Shown here piece by piece: positions 1-9,770 of a DNA stretch of 64,000 nucleotides. The position numbers and the translations under genes are program-made. This stretch comes from Membranipora membranacea (taxonomy: Eukaryota > Bryozoa > Gymnolaemata > Cheilostomatida > Membraniporidae), in contig OU612066.1 of the NCBI GenBank assembly GCA_914767715.1, forward strand, positions 3,293,001-3,357,000, written 5' to 3'. The stretch's first letter is position 1. Each line of letters starts with the position of its first letter. The notes under the pieces were generated by a model. That model ran no database searches and was not told the DNA's origin. It saw only the letters and a list, made by a program, of their open reading frames with translations.

Positions 1-1168
1 CGGTGACAGAGACGTTCACAAAGAGGAATTACAGAGTTCAAGATTACGAGTTGAAGACACGGTGACAGAGACGTACACAAGGAGGAATTACAGAGTTCAA
101 GATTACAAGTTGAAGCCACGGTGACAGAGACGTACACAAAGAGGAATTACAGAGTTCAGGATTACGAGTTGAAGCCACGGTGACAGAGACGTACACAAAG
201 AGGAATTACAGAGTTCAAGATTACGAGTTTGAAGACATAGTGACAGGAGCATTCACAAAGAAGAATTACAGACTTCACTAGAATATAGCAAGTACCGTAT
301 TATTTCGTAAGGCAATTATTTTTAAGACCTTGAAGATTTATTTATATCTCAAATTTTATGAAGTTAAAGTGTCATCTGATTTTGTTTTCAATAAATTCAA
401 AATTCGCAAGAGGCTAATATTTTCTAGCCGGGCAGGTGGCACTTCAGGGTATTTATTGGCATACCTAAAGTGGGGCGTAAAGCAGTTTATTTTGGCTAGT
501 GAGACTGCTTCGCTTGGGTCAAATACTTTAAAAAGTTAACATAACTATTGGAGAACTTGAATCAAAGTCATCCTTTGATGTAATTGAAAGTGATTATTTA
601 TAAGGCTGAAATTTAATTTTGTTATCATAAGTAGACTATCAAATTATATGTTATGTAATAGTAAAGCTAGTTCTTTGAAGTATCATTTCCCCCCCCCCCC
701 CCGCAAGTCAGGGTAAGGATAGTCCTAGTTCTATCAAGTAGCCTTTTCTGTTCAGAACTGTGAACGGTAGAACGAAGTCTATTTTTGGGTTGCCTTTTGT
801 TAAACAAAGCACTTGATTATTGACATAATAGACTAATTGAGATATTAATCTTGGTTTATTAACATAGTGTGTAGACACAAGCATAGACAGGTCATACATA
901 ATTTGTCGCATTCTTGTAAACTTTCCTAACCACGTCATAATAAGGAAGTTACAATAGGGTTTCCCAGTGAAGTTCCTTTGTAATATTGAGGAGGGAATTC
1001 CCTAAGTTGAACTATCTTGAGTAACTACGGTTGAATAGTATTAATTGACCATAGAATTTAACGCTTATTATTACATTGTATTTTGAGATATTACCCCTGC
1101 TAGGAACCTGAGAAAAATTGGTATTTACTAACGGCGTAAAACCAAAAGCCCACCTTACCAGCCTGACA
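1..1168 (+). repeat. 5' LTR, 3' portion only
   Basis: Right-hand 1168 bp of the 5' LTR, corresponding to 7615-8772. It contains the last four-plus units of a 59-bp tandem array (starts at 1, 60, 119, 178, 237), an AATAAA at 390-395, a 14-C run near 689-702, and ends in TGACA. Short ORFs inside it (for example 330-539) have no ATG start and are not genes. Confidence 0.93.
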
Positions 1169-1171
1169 TTT

Positions 1172-1189
1172 TGGAACCCTCGGCGGGAC
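1172..1189 (+). other. Primer-binding site for a host tRNA
   Basis: TGGAACCCTCGGCGGGAC lies 3 nt after the LTR end. Its reverse complement ends in CCA, and read together with the next bases it gives the T-loop and 3' T-stem order TTCAAGT-CCCGC-acceptor, with a T discriminator base before CCA, as expected for a tRNA 3' end. The amino-acid identity of the primer tRNA is not assigned. Confidence 0.75.
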
Positions 1190-1298
1190 TTTCTAAAAAC
1201 ATTTCAGACTTTATCAATTTCAATTGCAATTCTTGTTGTTGTTGTTGTTGTATTATTGTACCCATATACCGCATTACCTAATCAATAGTAAGTTTATA

Positions 1299-4200
1299 AT
1301 GCCTAGGAAAAGTAAAGAGGAGAAGAAAAGGAAGAGGATGGCAAAATTGGCGAAACAAGTCATGAAAGAAAGAGCGGACATGGGAGCACAATTTGATGAT
1401 GTAACAGCTAACGATCCAGACAAAACCGTTTCTCTGGATAGTGACCAAAGAGCTTATCTAAAACCGTCTGCAACTCCTACTTCAAGAACTGAAGATCGAG
1501 ATCTCTACATAGAAGATCCCTACCTGGACATCGACTTGATACCGCATATAGATGACCCTATCTACCGTGAACAGGAAGCTGCTAGAGAAGAAAGGAGAAG
1601 ACAACTTGACAGAGAGGGTGACGCAGCAAGAAAGCATATGATACCAACATCACCAGTTTATTTGGAATCATATCCTGCACTACCTTCACACTCACCGGCA
1701 AAACCACCCCAAAACCCAAGAGATCATACAGATGACGAAATATTTTTATCACAGAAACTAGCATATGGTAAGGTACTGAAAACTGGACAACCAATACCAT
1801 CTACTCAAGGCAGACCTTCGGAATCTGAGATATGGACACAACCACTAAAGAAGGATCCCAGCACACCACGCCAGAAATTGTGCCCTCGATTATCCCCACG
1901 GAATGATAATCCAGCTGGAGAATTCGAACTGACCAGACAGAATGCTTGTGGACCAGAAGAGATGAGAACTTACTTCAATAAGTTAGTTCAGAACAAGAAG
2001 ACGGTACCACAGAGCCATAGTACACCTTATCCTTCCACACCTCATATTGAAGATGAAGACCTGGAACTTCGACCAGAATGGCAACAAGTGCCATATAAAA
2101 GAAATCAAAACAAGAGGGGACAACTACAATTTAGAGAGGAATCAGATAACCAGTTCAGAGCTATAAGGAAACAAAAAGAAACAACTCCATACCGAAACCA
2201 GAGTCCTGACCCAAGAATATTACAAGAACTACATTATAAACCACCGACATATAATGAAATGATAGATGACCAGGAGCGCACTATACACCCACCCGGATTG
2301 CTTGAGACAAATCAACAAAGATTATACAGACCAATGAAAGTAGAAATCAAAGATGAACCAAGAAGGAGACAGGAGTTACCACATAATCAATATGGAACTC
2401 CGTACTTGGATGAATCACCAAGAACACAGCGAGCTATTGATCAAGTATTGAATGAAGATTCTGGACGTCTGAATAGACACTTCGCACTGGCAGATGCAGC
2501 CAACCATCAACAACAGAATATGGTGAATCCCATCTCACAGACCTCTCCAACAGTACCAACTATACCCAACAATATGACTGTCAACACAATTTCATCAGGA
2601 AACCCGAATCAACCAAACACCGCTCCACCACCATACACCATTATCAGCATGCCTAGTAAGCTTCCAGATACAAGTTTATCATTCTCTAATAAGTTTGATG
2701 AATCTTGGGATGCCTTTATAACTAGATGGCAGGATCAATGCATGGCATTGAGTCTCCCAAAACCAAATTGGAGTCGTCTACTCAGTCTCTACTTATCGGA
2801 AGGAGCGCTTGCTATACTACAAGAGCTAAAAGAAGATGACCCCTCTCTACTAGATGACTTTGACAGACTTAGTGGCAGGCTTGGACAAAGATTTCAGAAG
2901 TCCAAAGGTTTAATGGGTAGTAGTGCCTTACAAAACCGAGTTCAACAACCAGGAGAAAGTATTGGAGCATTTTATCTAGCCCTGAAGGAGCTACTCAAAG
3001 CTAGCTACCCAACTATAGATTCAACAGCTAGAGATGAATTAGGACGGGATTTCTTTATCTCTGGACTACGAGATATAAAGACCAAGGGAAATGTGTTAAG
3101 AAAACAACCATGGTCTTTAGCTAAAGCCTATGAACTCGCAGAATCAAACTCATTTACTTCAAACCTGTTAGCCAGAGAAACAGCTAGACAAAAGATTCAG
3201 GAGACTCAAGTAAAAGCCAAGATAGCAGCCTTACAAGTACGACAAAATGACAATAATGACCTTAAAGACATGAAGCAGATGATTCAACAACTTATTCAAC
3301 TTAATAATCAACAGATGGAGAGGATGGATAAATATGCCCAGCAGAGCCAAAATGTAGAAAGTACAAGACAAACGCCGAACAGACACCAAACTACGCAGAG
3401 GACTCCGGAAGCTTGTCACAAGCAATCAGAATGGGATAGCCTCAGAGCTCGCCCATCTTGTTATTATTGCAATATGGTAGGCCATATAGCTCGCAACTGT
3501 ATGAAGAAACAAAGAGACGACGACAGACGAGGAATAACGATGGCTAGACAACTCTCACAAGAAGGAATAGAAGCACATCGGAATTATAATACAAGATACC
3601 CGTCCTCACCACCAAGAAGTTTAAATCCAAATCAACCCAGTAGGTTCAACCAACAAAGAATGGATTATTCTCCACAAAGAGGAGGAAGACAAGTGAGATT
3701 TGCAGAACAAAATGGACCAACACAACAGGTGCGCAGGATCCAAGTAAAGACGGATGAACAGCTCATTCGAGAATTTAGAGCCAACCAGAACTCACTAAGT
3801 ACCTTTTTCAGTGAACCAGGAAAGAATAAAACTGGAAAGGGCCAAACTAAAGATAATGAAGAGATGTCTGATGAAGGATCAAAGGTGGACCAACTCGCTA
3901 TAATACTGGGAAGACAAAACCCTCCTTCAAACCAGAATACAAAGAAACCAAGAAAGAAGCTGCATATTAATATAGAACCAATACAAAATGTTGCAATGGA
4001 GGATGAGATGGATTCATCACTAGGAGGAGAGAGTTCACATGTAGCAAGAAATTCTGGAGGACTTACGTATACTGCCTGTGAAAGCCCAGAAATAATGGAA
4101 TGGAACAACTGTACCAATATTTCAGACTCCTCGTCATCCACAATCAATAAGATGAGCGACAGCAAACAACAGAAACCAACTGGAGACAAATCACAGAGAG

Positions 4201-4805
4201 ATGTCAGCAAGCCTAAAACAATCCCGTATGGTAGAACAGCCTCCAAGTTGATGAGAAGCTTTACCTCAATCTCTCCACTAACCTGGATATTAATATGGAT
4301 AGCTATGATAATACCTCCCTCTAATGAAATAGCACAAGATCACCCAACGGTATGCAAACATCCACATACATCTCCAGAGCGTTCTCACTGTTTCAAGTAT
4401 CCAGACCCAAAATCAAAGCTCGGCTACAAAGACAATTTTTCTGATCCGGAAGTAATTACAGATGAACTCACCAGGACGAATAAAGAATTCTTTGATGAAC
4501 CCGCTAAAGAGGAGGAGAATCTAGCAGAAGAAGGAGCTAATGGTTATGACGAGACCCAAACCATGGATACTAATACAGACTTAGGGACCGATGATATCAA
4601 TCAGTCACACCAGTCGCACCAGTCGCACCAGTCGCACCAGTCGCACCAGTCGCACCAGTCGCACCAGTCGCACCAGTCGCACCAGTCGCACCAGTCGCAC
4701 CAGACACTGGAAGATGAATACAAATCACTGGCCAAAGATGCGCAAGACGGTATACCAACCAAGATATGGGACCAAGGAGGAGTCAGAGGTTGGCTAATTA
4801 GATAA
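1299..4805 (+). CDS. gag: Gag polyprotein of LTR retrotransposon
   Basis: Structural protein that would form the retrotransposon particle and package its RNA. I start it at the ATG at 1299 ([17 protein letters not shown]); the frame is open upstream only through a TTG repeat. 1168 residues, unusually long for a metazoan gag. In order: a basic N-terminus; a long polar, Pro/Gln-rich region; a Ty3/gypsy-like capsid region at about residues 460-630 (includes [13 protein letters not shown]); a CCHC zinc knuckle [14 protein letters not shown] at about 721-734; a second low-complexity region; a hydrophobic, signal-like stretch near 990-1008; and an (SHQ)n tract. There is no aspartic protease or pol frame. 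The intact frame in an element lacking pol suggests gag itself is under selection. The stop codon overlaps the ATG of a small hydrophobic ORF. Confidence 0.9.
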   Translation: MPRKSKEEKKRKRMAKLAKQVMKERADMGAQFDDVTANDPDKTVSLDSDQRAYLKPSATPTSRTEDRDLYIEDPYLDIDLIPHIDDPIYREQEAAREERRRQLDREGDAARKHMIPTSPVYLESYPALPSHSPAKPPQNPRDHTDDEIFLSQKLAYGKVLKTGQPIPSTQGRPSESEIWTQPLKKDPSTPRQKLCPRLSPRNDNPAGEFELTRQNACGPEEMRTYFNKLVQNKKTVPQSHSTPYPSTPHIEDEDLELRPEWQQVPYKRNQNKRGQLQFREESDNQFRAIRKQKETTPYRNQSPDPRILQELHYKPPTYNEMIDDQERTIHPPGLLETNQQRLYRPMKVEIKDEPRRRQELPHNQYGTPYLDESPRTQRAIDQVLNEDSGRLNRHFALADAANHQQQNMVNPISQTSPTVPTIPNNMTVNTISSGNPNQPNTAPPPYTIISMPSKLPDTSLSFSNKFDESWDAFITRWQDQCMALSLPKPNWSRLLSLYLSEGALAILQELKEDDPSLLDDFDRLSGRLGQRFQKSKGLMGSSALQNRVQQPGESIGAFYLALKELLKASYPTIDSTARDELGRDFFISGLRDIKTKGNVLRKQPWSLAKAYELAESNSFTSNLLARETARQKIQETQVKAKIAALQVRQNDNNDLKDMKQMIQQLIQLNNQQMERMDKYAQQSQNVESTRQTPNRHQTTQRTPEACHKQSEWDSLRARPSCYYCNMVGHIARNCMKKQRDDDRRGITMARQLSQEGIEAHRNYNTRYPSSPPRSLNPNQPSRFNQQRMDYSPQRGGRQVRFAEQNGPTQQVRRIQVKTDEQLIREFRANQNSLSTFFSEPGKNKTGKGQTKDNEEMSDEGSKVDQLAIILGRQNPPSNQNTKKPRKKLHINIEPIQNVAMEDEMDSSLGGESSHVARNSGGLTYTACESPEIMEWNNCTNISDSSSSTINKMSDSKQQKPTGDKSQRDVSKPKTIPYGRTASKLMRSFTSISPLTWILIWIAMIIPPSNEIAQDHPTVCKHPHTSPERSHCFKYPDPKSKLGYKDNFSDPEVITDELTRTNKEFFDEPAKEEENLAEEGANGYDETQTMDTNTDLGTDDINQSHQSHQSHQSHQSHQSHQSHQSHQSHQSHQSHQTLEDEYKSLAKDAQDGIPTKIWDQGGVRGWLIR
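4602..4703 (+). repeat. 9-bp tandem repeat encoding (Ser-His-Gln)n in gag
   Basis: The 9-mer CAGTCGCAC repeats in frame, with CAG codons every 9 bp from 4602 to 4701, encoding about eleven SHQ units. The first unit differs slightly (TCA for TCG). A length that is a multiple of 3 keeps gag in frame whatever the copy number. Confidence 0.95.
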
Positions 4806-4939
4806 TGATGTTGGTAAGTTATTTAATCGTTATTATTATTTTTATTATTATGTATTTATTCATTTACTACTCAGAACTATGTTATGATATTTTAGTTTAT
4901 TTTTTTTTATATATTTCTGTTCTTGAACTCACCAAATAG
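4805..4939 (+). CDS. Possible small hydrophobic ORF overlapping the gag stop (TAATG)
   Basis: An ATG at 4805-4807 shares its A with the gag TAA, followed at once by a second ATG. The 44-codon frame is rich in Ile, Phe, Leu and Tyr and could form one or two membrane segments (begins [19 protein letters not shown]). A stop/start overlap of this kind is used for termination-reinitiation in some retroelements and viruses, but the tract is very T-rich, so a chance hydrophobic frame is quite possible. The bases at 4811-4819 (TTGGTAAGT) also look like a splice donor. Confidence 0.25.
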   Translation: MMLVSYLIVIIIFIIMYLFIYYSELCYDILVYFFLYISVLELTK

Positions 4940-5006
4940 CATTTATAATAAGATATTAGGAGTTGTCTACTAATTGTGCCTGAGGAGATAATTGCCATAA
5001 TTATAG

Positions 5007-5762
5007 TACAGCGGGGTTCATGTAACAGAAGTTGGGACATGCACAGGTTTTCGAGATGTTTCATTAAACCAGGGTGCCAATTTGTACCACTATTCAGTAA
5101 AGCTGGAATGAGAGAGGACACAGTCCAAACGATACCAATTATTCTGGCTGGGGGTCCATGCAATCTTGGTGGGTGGAGGAATGGTTGTGTGCATAGTTAA
5201 CATCGGCGATATTGATACTTTGGTACCTCACTATGTTTTAATCCGATACTCATAAACAAAACAGTATGATATGTTACACCTACAAATATTATAATCTACC
5301 TGTCAATCAGGAATACCCAGTCCGTGGGGAGTAACTATCATAACTGGATACATTGGGTCACCCTCTCTAGTGACCATTAAGGGTGCTAAACGCCTAAGAT
5401 TGTTACTCCGAGATGGAAGAAAGGTTCTCCCCAAACATATATATTTAATCCAAGATCCTTGTGGACCATGTATCAAAGGAAAAAGAGTTTCTATGGATAT
5501 GTTTTTAGAAAGTGAATAGTATCACCTATCAAAGCGTTGCGGTGTGATTATGTTGTGCGGCATTCCTTTATCTAGACTCGTTGTTATGGGGCTTAGCAGC
5601 TAATTGGATGAGTGCGAGGTGTGTCTTAATTATATCTAGCAATCAAAATGGCACTGGTTTATGAAAAAGGATAATGATTTATCTGGTGCGTGCTCTTGGA
5701 AGGAAGACAATATTATCTGTTATTATGAGGTTCGCTGTGCCAGGTGTTGTGACAGTTTTTGA
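5007..5762 (+). pseudogene. Stop-interrupted coding-like tract downstream of gag
   Basis: In the same frame as gag there are long stop-free runs: 5007-5108, 5112-5249, about 5295-5516, 5520-5600 and 5640-5759, separated by stops including TGA 5109, TAA near 5250 and 5286, TAG 5517, TAA near 5601, TAG 5637 and TGA 5760. Composition looks protein-like (hydrophobic ILVGGGMVVCIVNIG; a Trp/Cys-rich last part containing CARCC). I do not recognise the family. It may be a remnant of a third ORF lost when the element became non-autonomous. Confidence 0.35.
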
Positions 5763-6053
5763 CAAGGGCACTAGTAGACAAAACTACATTAAATATGACT
5801 TGAGGTAACAAATTGAGGTATATACACAGCAGCAGCAATTAAGTAGCATTGGTATTGATTGTGTCTCACAGACTATGTGTCTTTGGTAGTATTTTTCTAC
5901 AAATATGATAGTATTATGATAATAACGTTTTGGTTTTTTCTTTTTATGTTGTGAATTTAGAGGAATTTCTTGATTAATTTTTATAAAATTGTTATTGAAT
6001 TCTTTTATAGTAAGTAATGGAAGCTTTTTCTGCAGGCATAAAAACTTTTTTTT

Positions 6054-6067
6054 GAGTGGGGAGAGAT
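6054..6067 (+). other. Polypurine tract
   Basis: GAGTGGGGAGAGAT lies immediately before the TGTCAGG terminus of the 3' LTR, the expected position for plus-strand DNA priming. Confidence 0.8.
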
Positions 6068-6238
6068 TGTCAGGAGCATTTTTGTAACTCCTGACAAATA
6101 CCATAGTTATTATACTGATATTTATTAGTGTAGGTAAGCAGCAGCCTTATAGGCCCTGTATTTATCAATTGAATTATGATTATTATGGACGGCACAGTGC
6201 AAATTAATGGTTTATAAACTGTGCATGCGCTAAAAGCA

Positions 6239-6429
6239 TGCTTGTGTTATTCCATGGCTTACTCAGAGATGTTTAATTTATTTAGCCTTGATCTGCTGAG
6301 CTAGCAAAATGTAACTTATTGTAATATCTTAAATGCTTGTGTTATTCCATGGCTTACTCAGAGATGTTTAATTTATTTAGCCTTGGTATGCTGAGCTAGC
6401 AAAATGTAACTTATTGTACTATCTTAAAT
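6239..6429 (+). repeat. 97-bp tandem duplication in LTR U3
   Basis: Two near-identical copies begin with TGCTTGTGTTATTCC at 6239 and 6336. They lie upstream of the TATA box, so they could act as duplicated enhancer sequence, as is common in retroviral U3 regions; that role is inferred. Confidence 0.9.
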
Positions 6430-7133
6430 AATCTGCCGTACAATGCAAAAGTGTAGCACAAAGGAGCCGATCATTAAGGCATAACTGATCATTATATCAA
6501 GCGCTAAATGCTTGGCGTGCTAATAATGATTGAAGGATGTTTGATTTAGCTTCAGTTTAATTATTATGAAACAAAAATATAATTAGGAAGATAATTAGTT
6601 AGTAATATGTAAATTTAGGCAGCAACTATTAGAGACACAACTGCCTCAACAAAAATAGTGTTCAACAATGTTTATTGCAACAGTGACCTTTTAATCAATG
6701 CTATCCCCCCCCCCCCCCATTTTATTAGCCACTACACTATGATTATTTATTTATTATTGGTTTTTAGTTGTGACTATTTATCTGGTCATGGAAAGCAGCA
6801 TTAGAAAAACTGATGGCTGTAGAATTATTATTAATTCTATGATTAACATAACTTATACATACTGGAAACTTCAGAATAGGAGTAAGATCATTTTTATGTT
6901 TAATAATTATTTATTATCAAATAAATGACATACGTAGCGATGCCATGTGCTAACCAATATTTATCATATGTTTTATAATTAATCTTGGGTTTATGAGTCA
7001 TGTATAGTCAGCAAACAGTCAGCATCATTGCAAAATATCGACCCTAGCAAATGTTCTACTTATCAGCAAACGGAATTTCTTATGCGTCACCTCAACATTA
7101 TTGCAACGTGCCAACTCAACAATCCTAACACCC

Positions 7134-7140
7134 TATATAA
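7134..7140 (+). promoter_or_regulatory. Putative LTR TATA box
   Basis: TATATAA within CCCTATATAAGGCAGGG is the best core-promoter match in the LTR and would put transcription start around 7165, just before the 40-bp array. The start site is inferred. Confidence 0.6.
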
Positions 7141-7164
7141 GGCAGGGCCCACCGTAGTAAGTTT

Positions 7165-7380
7165 GGAGTAGCAATTTAGACTTTGGCAGCAAGGGTTTGT
7201 CAGAGGAGTATCATTTTAGACTTTGGCAGCAAGGGTTTGTCAAAGTAGTAGCACTTTAGACTTTGGCAGCAAGGGTTTGTCAAGGGAGTAGCACTTTAGA
7301 CTTTGGCAGCAAGGGTTTGTCAGAGGAGTAGCATTTTAGACTTTGGTAGCAAGGGTTTACCAAGAGTATCAATTTTATAC
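7165..7380 (+). repeat. 40-bp tandem array in LTR
   Basis: Five good copies of a 40-bp unit containing TTTAGACTTTGGCAGCAAGG, with starts near 7174, 7214, 7254, 7294 and 7334, and a degenerate sixth. It sits directly after the inferred transcription start, so it would lie in the 5' leader RNA. Confidence 0.93.
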
Positions 7381-7403
7381 ATTGGTGGTAAGAGATTAGT
7401 GAG

Positions 7404-7895
7404 AAGAATTACAGTTCAAGATTACGAGTTGAAGACACGGTGACAGAGACGTACACAAAGAGGAATTACAGAGTTCAAGATTACGAGTTGAAGACACGGT
7501 GACAGAGACGTACACAAAGAGGAATTACAGAGTTCAAGATTACGAGTTGAAGACACGGTGACAGAGACGTACACAAAGAGGAATTACAGAGTTCAAGATT
7601 ACGAGTTGAAGACACGGTGACAGAGACGTACACAAAGAGGAATTACAGAGTTCAAGATTACGAGTTGAAGACACGGTGACAGAGACGTACACAAGGAGGA
7701 ATTACAGAGTTCAAGATTACAAGTTGAAGCCACGGTGACAGAGACGTACACAAAGAGGAATTACAGAGTTCAGGATTACGAGTTGAAGCCACGGTGACAG
7801 AGACGTACACAAAGAGGAATTACAGAGTTCAAGATTACGAGTTTGAAGACATAGTGACAGGAGCATTCACAAAGAAGAATTACAGACTTCACTAG
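7404..7895 (+). repeat. 59-bp tandem array in LTR
   Basis: Units carrying CGGTGACAGAGACGTACAC start at 7438, 7497, 7556, 7615, 7674, 7733 and 7792, with a diverged unit at 7851. The 5' LTR fragment shows the last copies of the same array. Confidence 0.95.
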
Positions 7896-8003
7896 AATAT
7901 AGCAAGTACCGTATTATTTCGTAAGGCAATTATTTTTAAGACCTTGAAGATTTATTTATATCTCAAATTTTATGAAGTTAAAGTGTCATCTGATTTTGTT
8001 TTC

Positions 8004-8009
8004 AATAAA
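8004..8009 (+). terminator. Putative LTR polyadenylation signal
   Basis: AATAAA, with the twin copy at 390-395 in the 5' LTR. Together with the TATA box it suggests a long R region of about 0.85 kb. Confidence 0.45.
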
Positions 8010-8772
8010 TTCAAAATTCGCAAGAGGCTAATATTTTCTAGCCGGGCAGGTGGCACTTCAGGGTATTTATTGGCATACCTAAAGTGGGGCGTAAAGCAGT
8101 TTATTTTGGCTAGTGAGACTGCTTCGCTTGGGTCAAATACTTTAATAAGTTAACATAACTATTGGAGAACTTGAATCAAAGTCATCCTTTGATGTAATTG
8201 AAAGTGATTATTTATAAGGCTGAAATTTAATTTTGTTATCATAAGTAGACTATCAAATTATATGTTATGTAATAGTAAAGCTAGTTCTTTGAAGTATCAT
8301 TTCCCCGCAAGTCAGGGTAAGGATAGTCCTAGTTCTATCAAGTAGCCTTTTCTGTTCAGAACTGTGAACGGTAGAACGAAGTCTATTTTTGGGTTGCCTT
8401 TTGTTAAACAAAGCACTTGATTATTGACATAATAGACTAATTGAGATATTAATCTTGGTTTATTAACATAGTGTGTAGACACAAGCATAGACAGGTCATA
8501 CATAATTTGTCGCATTCTTGTAAACTTTCCTAACCACGTCATAATAAGGAAGTTACAATAGGGTTTCCCAGTGAAGTTCCTTTGTAATATTGAGGAGGGA
8601 ATTCCCTAAGTTAAACTATCTTGAGTAACTACGGTTGAATAGTATTAATTGACCATAGAATTTAACGCTTATTATTACATTGTATTTTGAGATATTACCC
8701 CTGCTAGGAACCTGAGAAAAATTGGTATTTACTAACGGCGTAAAACCAAAAGCCCACCTTACCAGCCTGACA

Positions 8773-9652
8773 GTATGATTGTACATGGTTAACATAGTTT
8801 ACAGTGAGGTACAAGTAGATTGTTATATATATATTCTTATATTAGATAAATGTCTTACCATTGGTGTTGGGGTCATATACAGGAGATTCATCTTCTTCAG
8901 CCGCCGACCCACCGCTTTCTTCGTCTGGGTTTGAATCTTAATAAAAAATTTAGAAATTGTGTTATGATAAGTGAGCGATCTAAGTGAATAATTGGTTTTA
9001 AATCTTGAATCTTGGTATGGTTGTGCATGGTAACACAATGTTGACTATATTAATATTAATTCAAGGCTGCTCAGGTGTAGTACAAGTAGATTGTTATATA
9101 TATATATTCTCATATTAGATAAATGTCTTACGATTGGTGTTGGAGTCATATCCAAAAGAGTCATCTTCTTCAGCCGTCGACCCACCGTTTTCTTCGTCTC
9201 GGTATAAATCTTAATAAAATATTTAGAAATTGTGTAATGATAAGTGAGCGATCTAAATGAATAATTGGTTTTAAATCTTGAATCTTGGTATGGTTGTGCA
9301 TGGTAACACAATGTTAACTATATTAATATTAATTCAAGGCTGCTCAGGTGTAGTACAAGTAGATTGTTATATATATATATATATATATATATTCTTATAT
9401 TAGATAAATGTCTTACCATTGGTGTTGGGGTCGTATACAGTAGATTCATCGTCTTCAGCCGCCGACCCACCGCTTTCTTCGTCTGGGTTTGAATCTTAAT
9501 AAAATATTTAGAAATTGTGTTATGATAAGTGAGTGATCTAAGTGAATAATTGGTTTTAAATCTTGAATCTTGGTATGGTTGTGCATGGTAACACAATAAT
9601 AACTATATTAATATTAATTCAAGGCTGCTCAGGTGTAGTACAAGTAGATTGT

Positions 9653-9683
<31 letters not shown>

Positions 9684-9770
9684 TTATATTAGATAAATGT
9701 CTTACCATTGGCGTCGGGTTCATCTTCTTCAGCCGTAGACCCACCGTTTTCTCCGTCTGGATATGAATAT
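8773..9770 (-). repeat. Tandem array of ~271-bp units, each with one exon
   Basis: Direct repeats share the landmark GTACAAGTAGATTGTTATATA at about 8810, 9081, 9354 and 9640. Each unit holds a (TA)n tract of variable length, a small minus-strand exon and a conserved tail (TTGAATCTTGGTATGGTTG). The 8773-8809 segment resembles the tail of a further unit, so the LTR element inserted into the array and more copies may lie to the left of it. Confidence 0.9.
8859..9756 (-). CDS. Partial gene with four tandemly duplicated acidic exons
   Basis: Minus-strand exons at 9706-9756 (51 nt), 9417-9494 (78), 9132-9209 (78) and 8859-8936 (78). Each is flanked by an AG acceptor and a GTAAGA-type donor, is a multiple of 3, and begins and ends in the same phase, so any number can be included without shifting frame. 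The peptide is acidic and low in hydrophobics (GGSAAEEDES, PVYDPNTNG), suggesting a disordered or extracellular linker. The highest-coordinate exon is shorter and uses a different acceptor (ATCCAG). Neither the first nor the last exon of the gene is visible, and the protein family is not recognised. The downstream intron now contains the LTR retrotransposon. Confidence 0.6.

Larger units (their letters stand above)
1..8772 (+). mobile_element. Non-autonomous LTR retrotransposon (gag only), 5' end outside window
   Basis: The partial LTR at 1-1168 recurs at 7615-8772 with three substitutions (positions 16, 532, 1009) and one poly-C length change (14 versus 4 C), by my line-by-line comparison. 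A primer-binding site follows the left LTR and a polypurine tract precedes the right one. The LTR ends with CCTGACA and the right LTR begins with TGTCAGG, which are inverted termini. The ~4.9 kb interior holds one long ORF (gag) and no reading frame with protease, reverse transcriptase, RNase H or integrase motifs. This matches the 'TR-GAG' class of non-autonomous elements known mostly from plants, which must borrow a partner's enzymes. High LTR identity implies recent insertion. The target-site duplication cannot be checked because the left flank is missing. Confidence 0.92.
6068..8772 (+). repeat. 3' LTR (2705 bp)
   Basis: Bounded by TGTCAGG at 6068 and CCTGACA ending at 8772, a 7-bp terminal inverted repeat with TG..CA ends. 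The 3' 1158 bp match the 5' LTR fragment. The first 29 bp can fold as a hairpin (9-bp arms 6068-6076 and 6088-6096). It includes a 97-bp duplication, a TATA box, a 40-bp array, a 59-bp array and an AATAAA. At 2.7 kb it is long for an animal Ty3-type LTR. Confidence 0.9.

Noticed and set aside
330-539. ORF in the LTR (and its twin at 7944-8153)
   Set aside because: Starts with TTG, lies in U5/R-type non-coding LTR sequence, and has no family signature.
708-938. Minus-strand ORF in both LTR copies
   Set aside because: Its repeated occurrence only reflects LTR duplication; nothing supports translation.
3665-4246. 193-codon minus-strand ORF
   Set aside because: Antisense shadow of the gag frame; composition follows the reverse of gag codons.
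8823-9596. Three similar minus-strand ORFs (8823-9038, 9045-9311, 9318-9596) as separate genes
   Set aside because: They run through splice sites and TA repeats and are in a different frame from the exon peptide; repetition comes from the 271-bp array.
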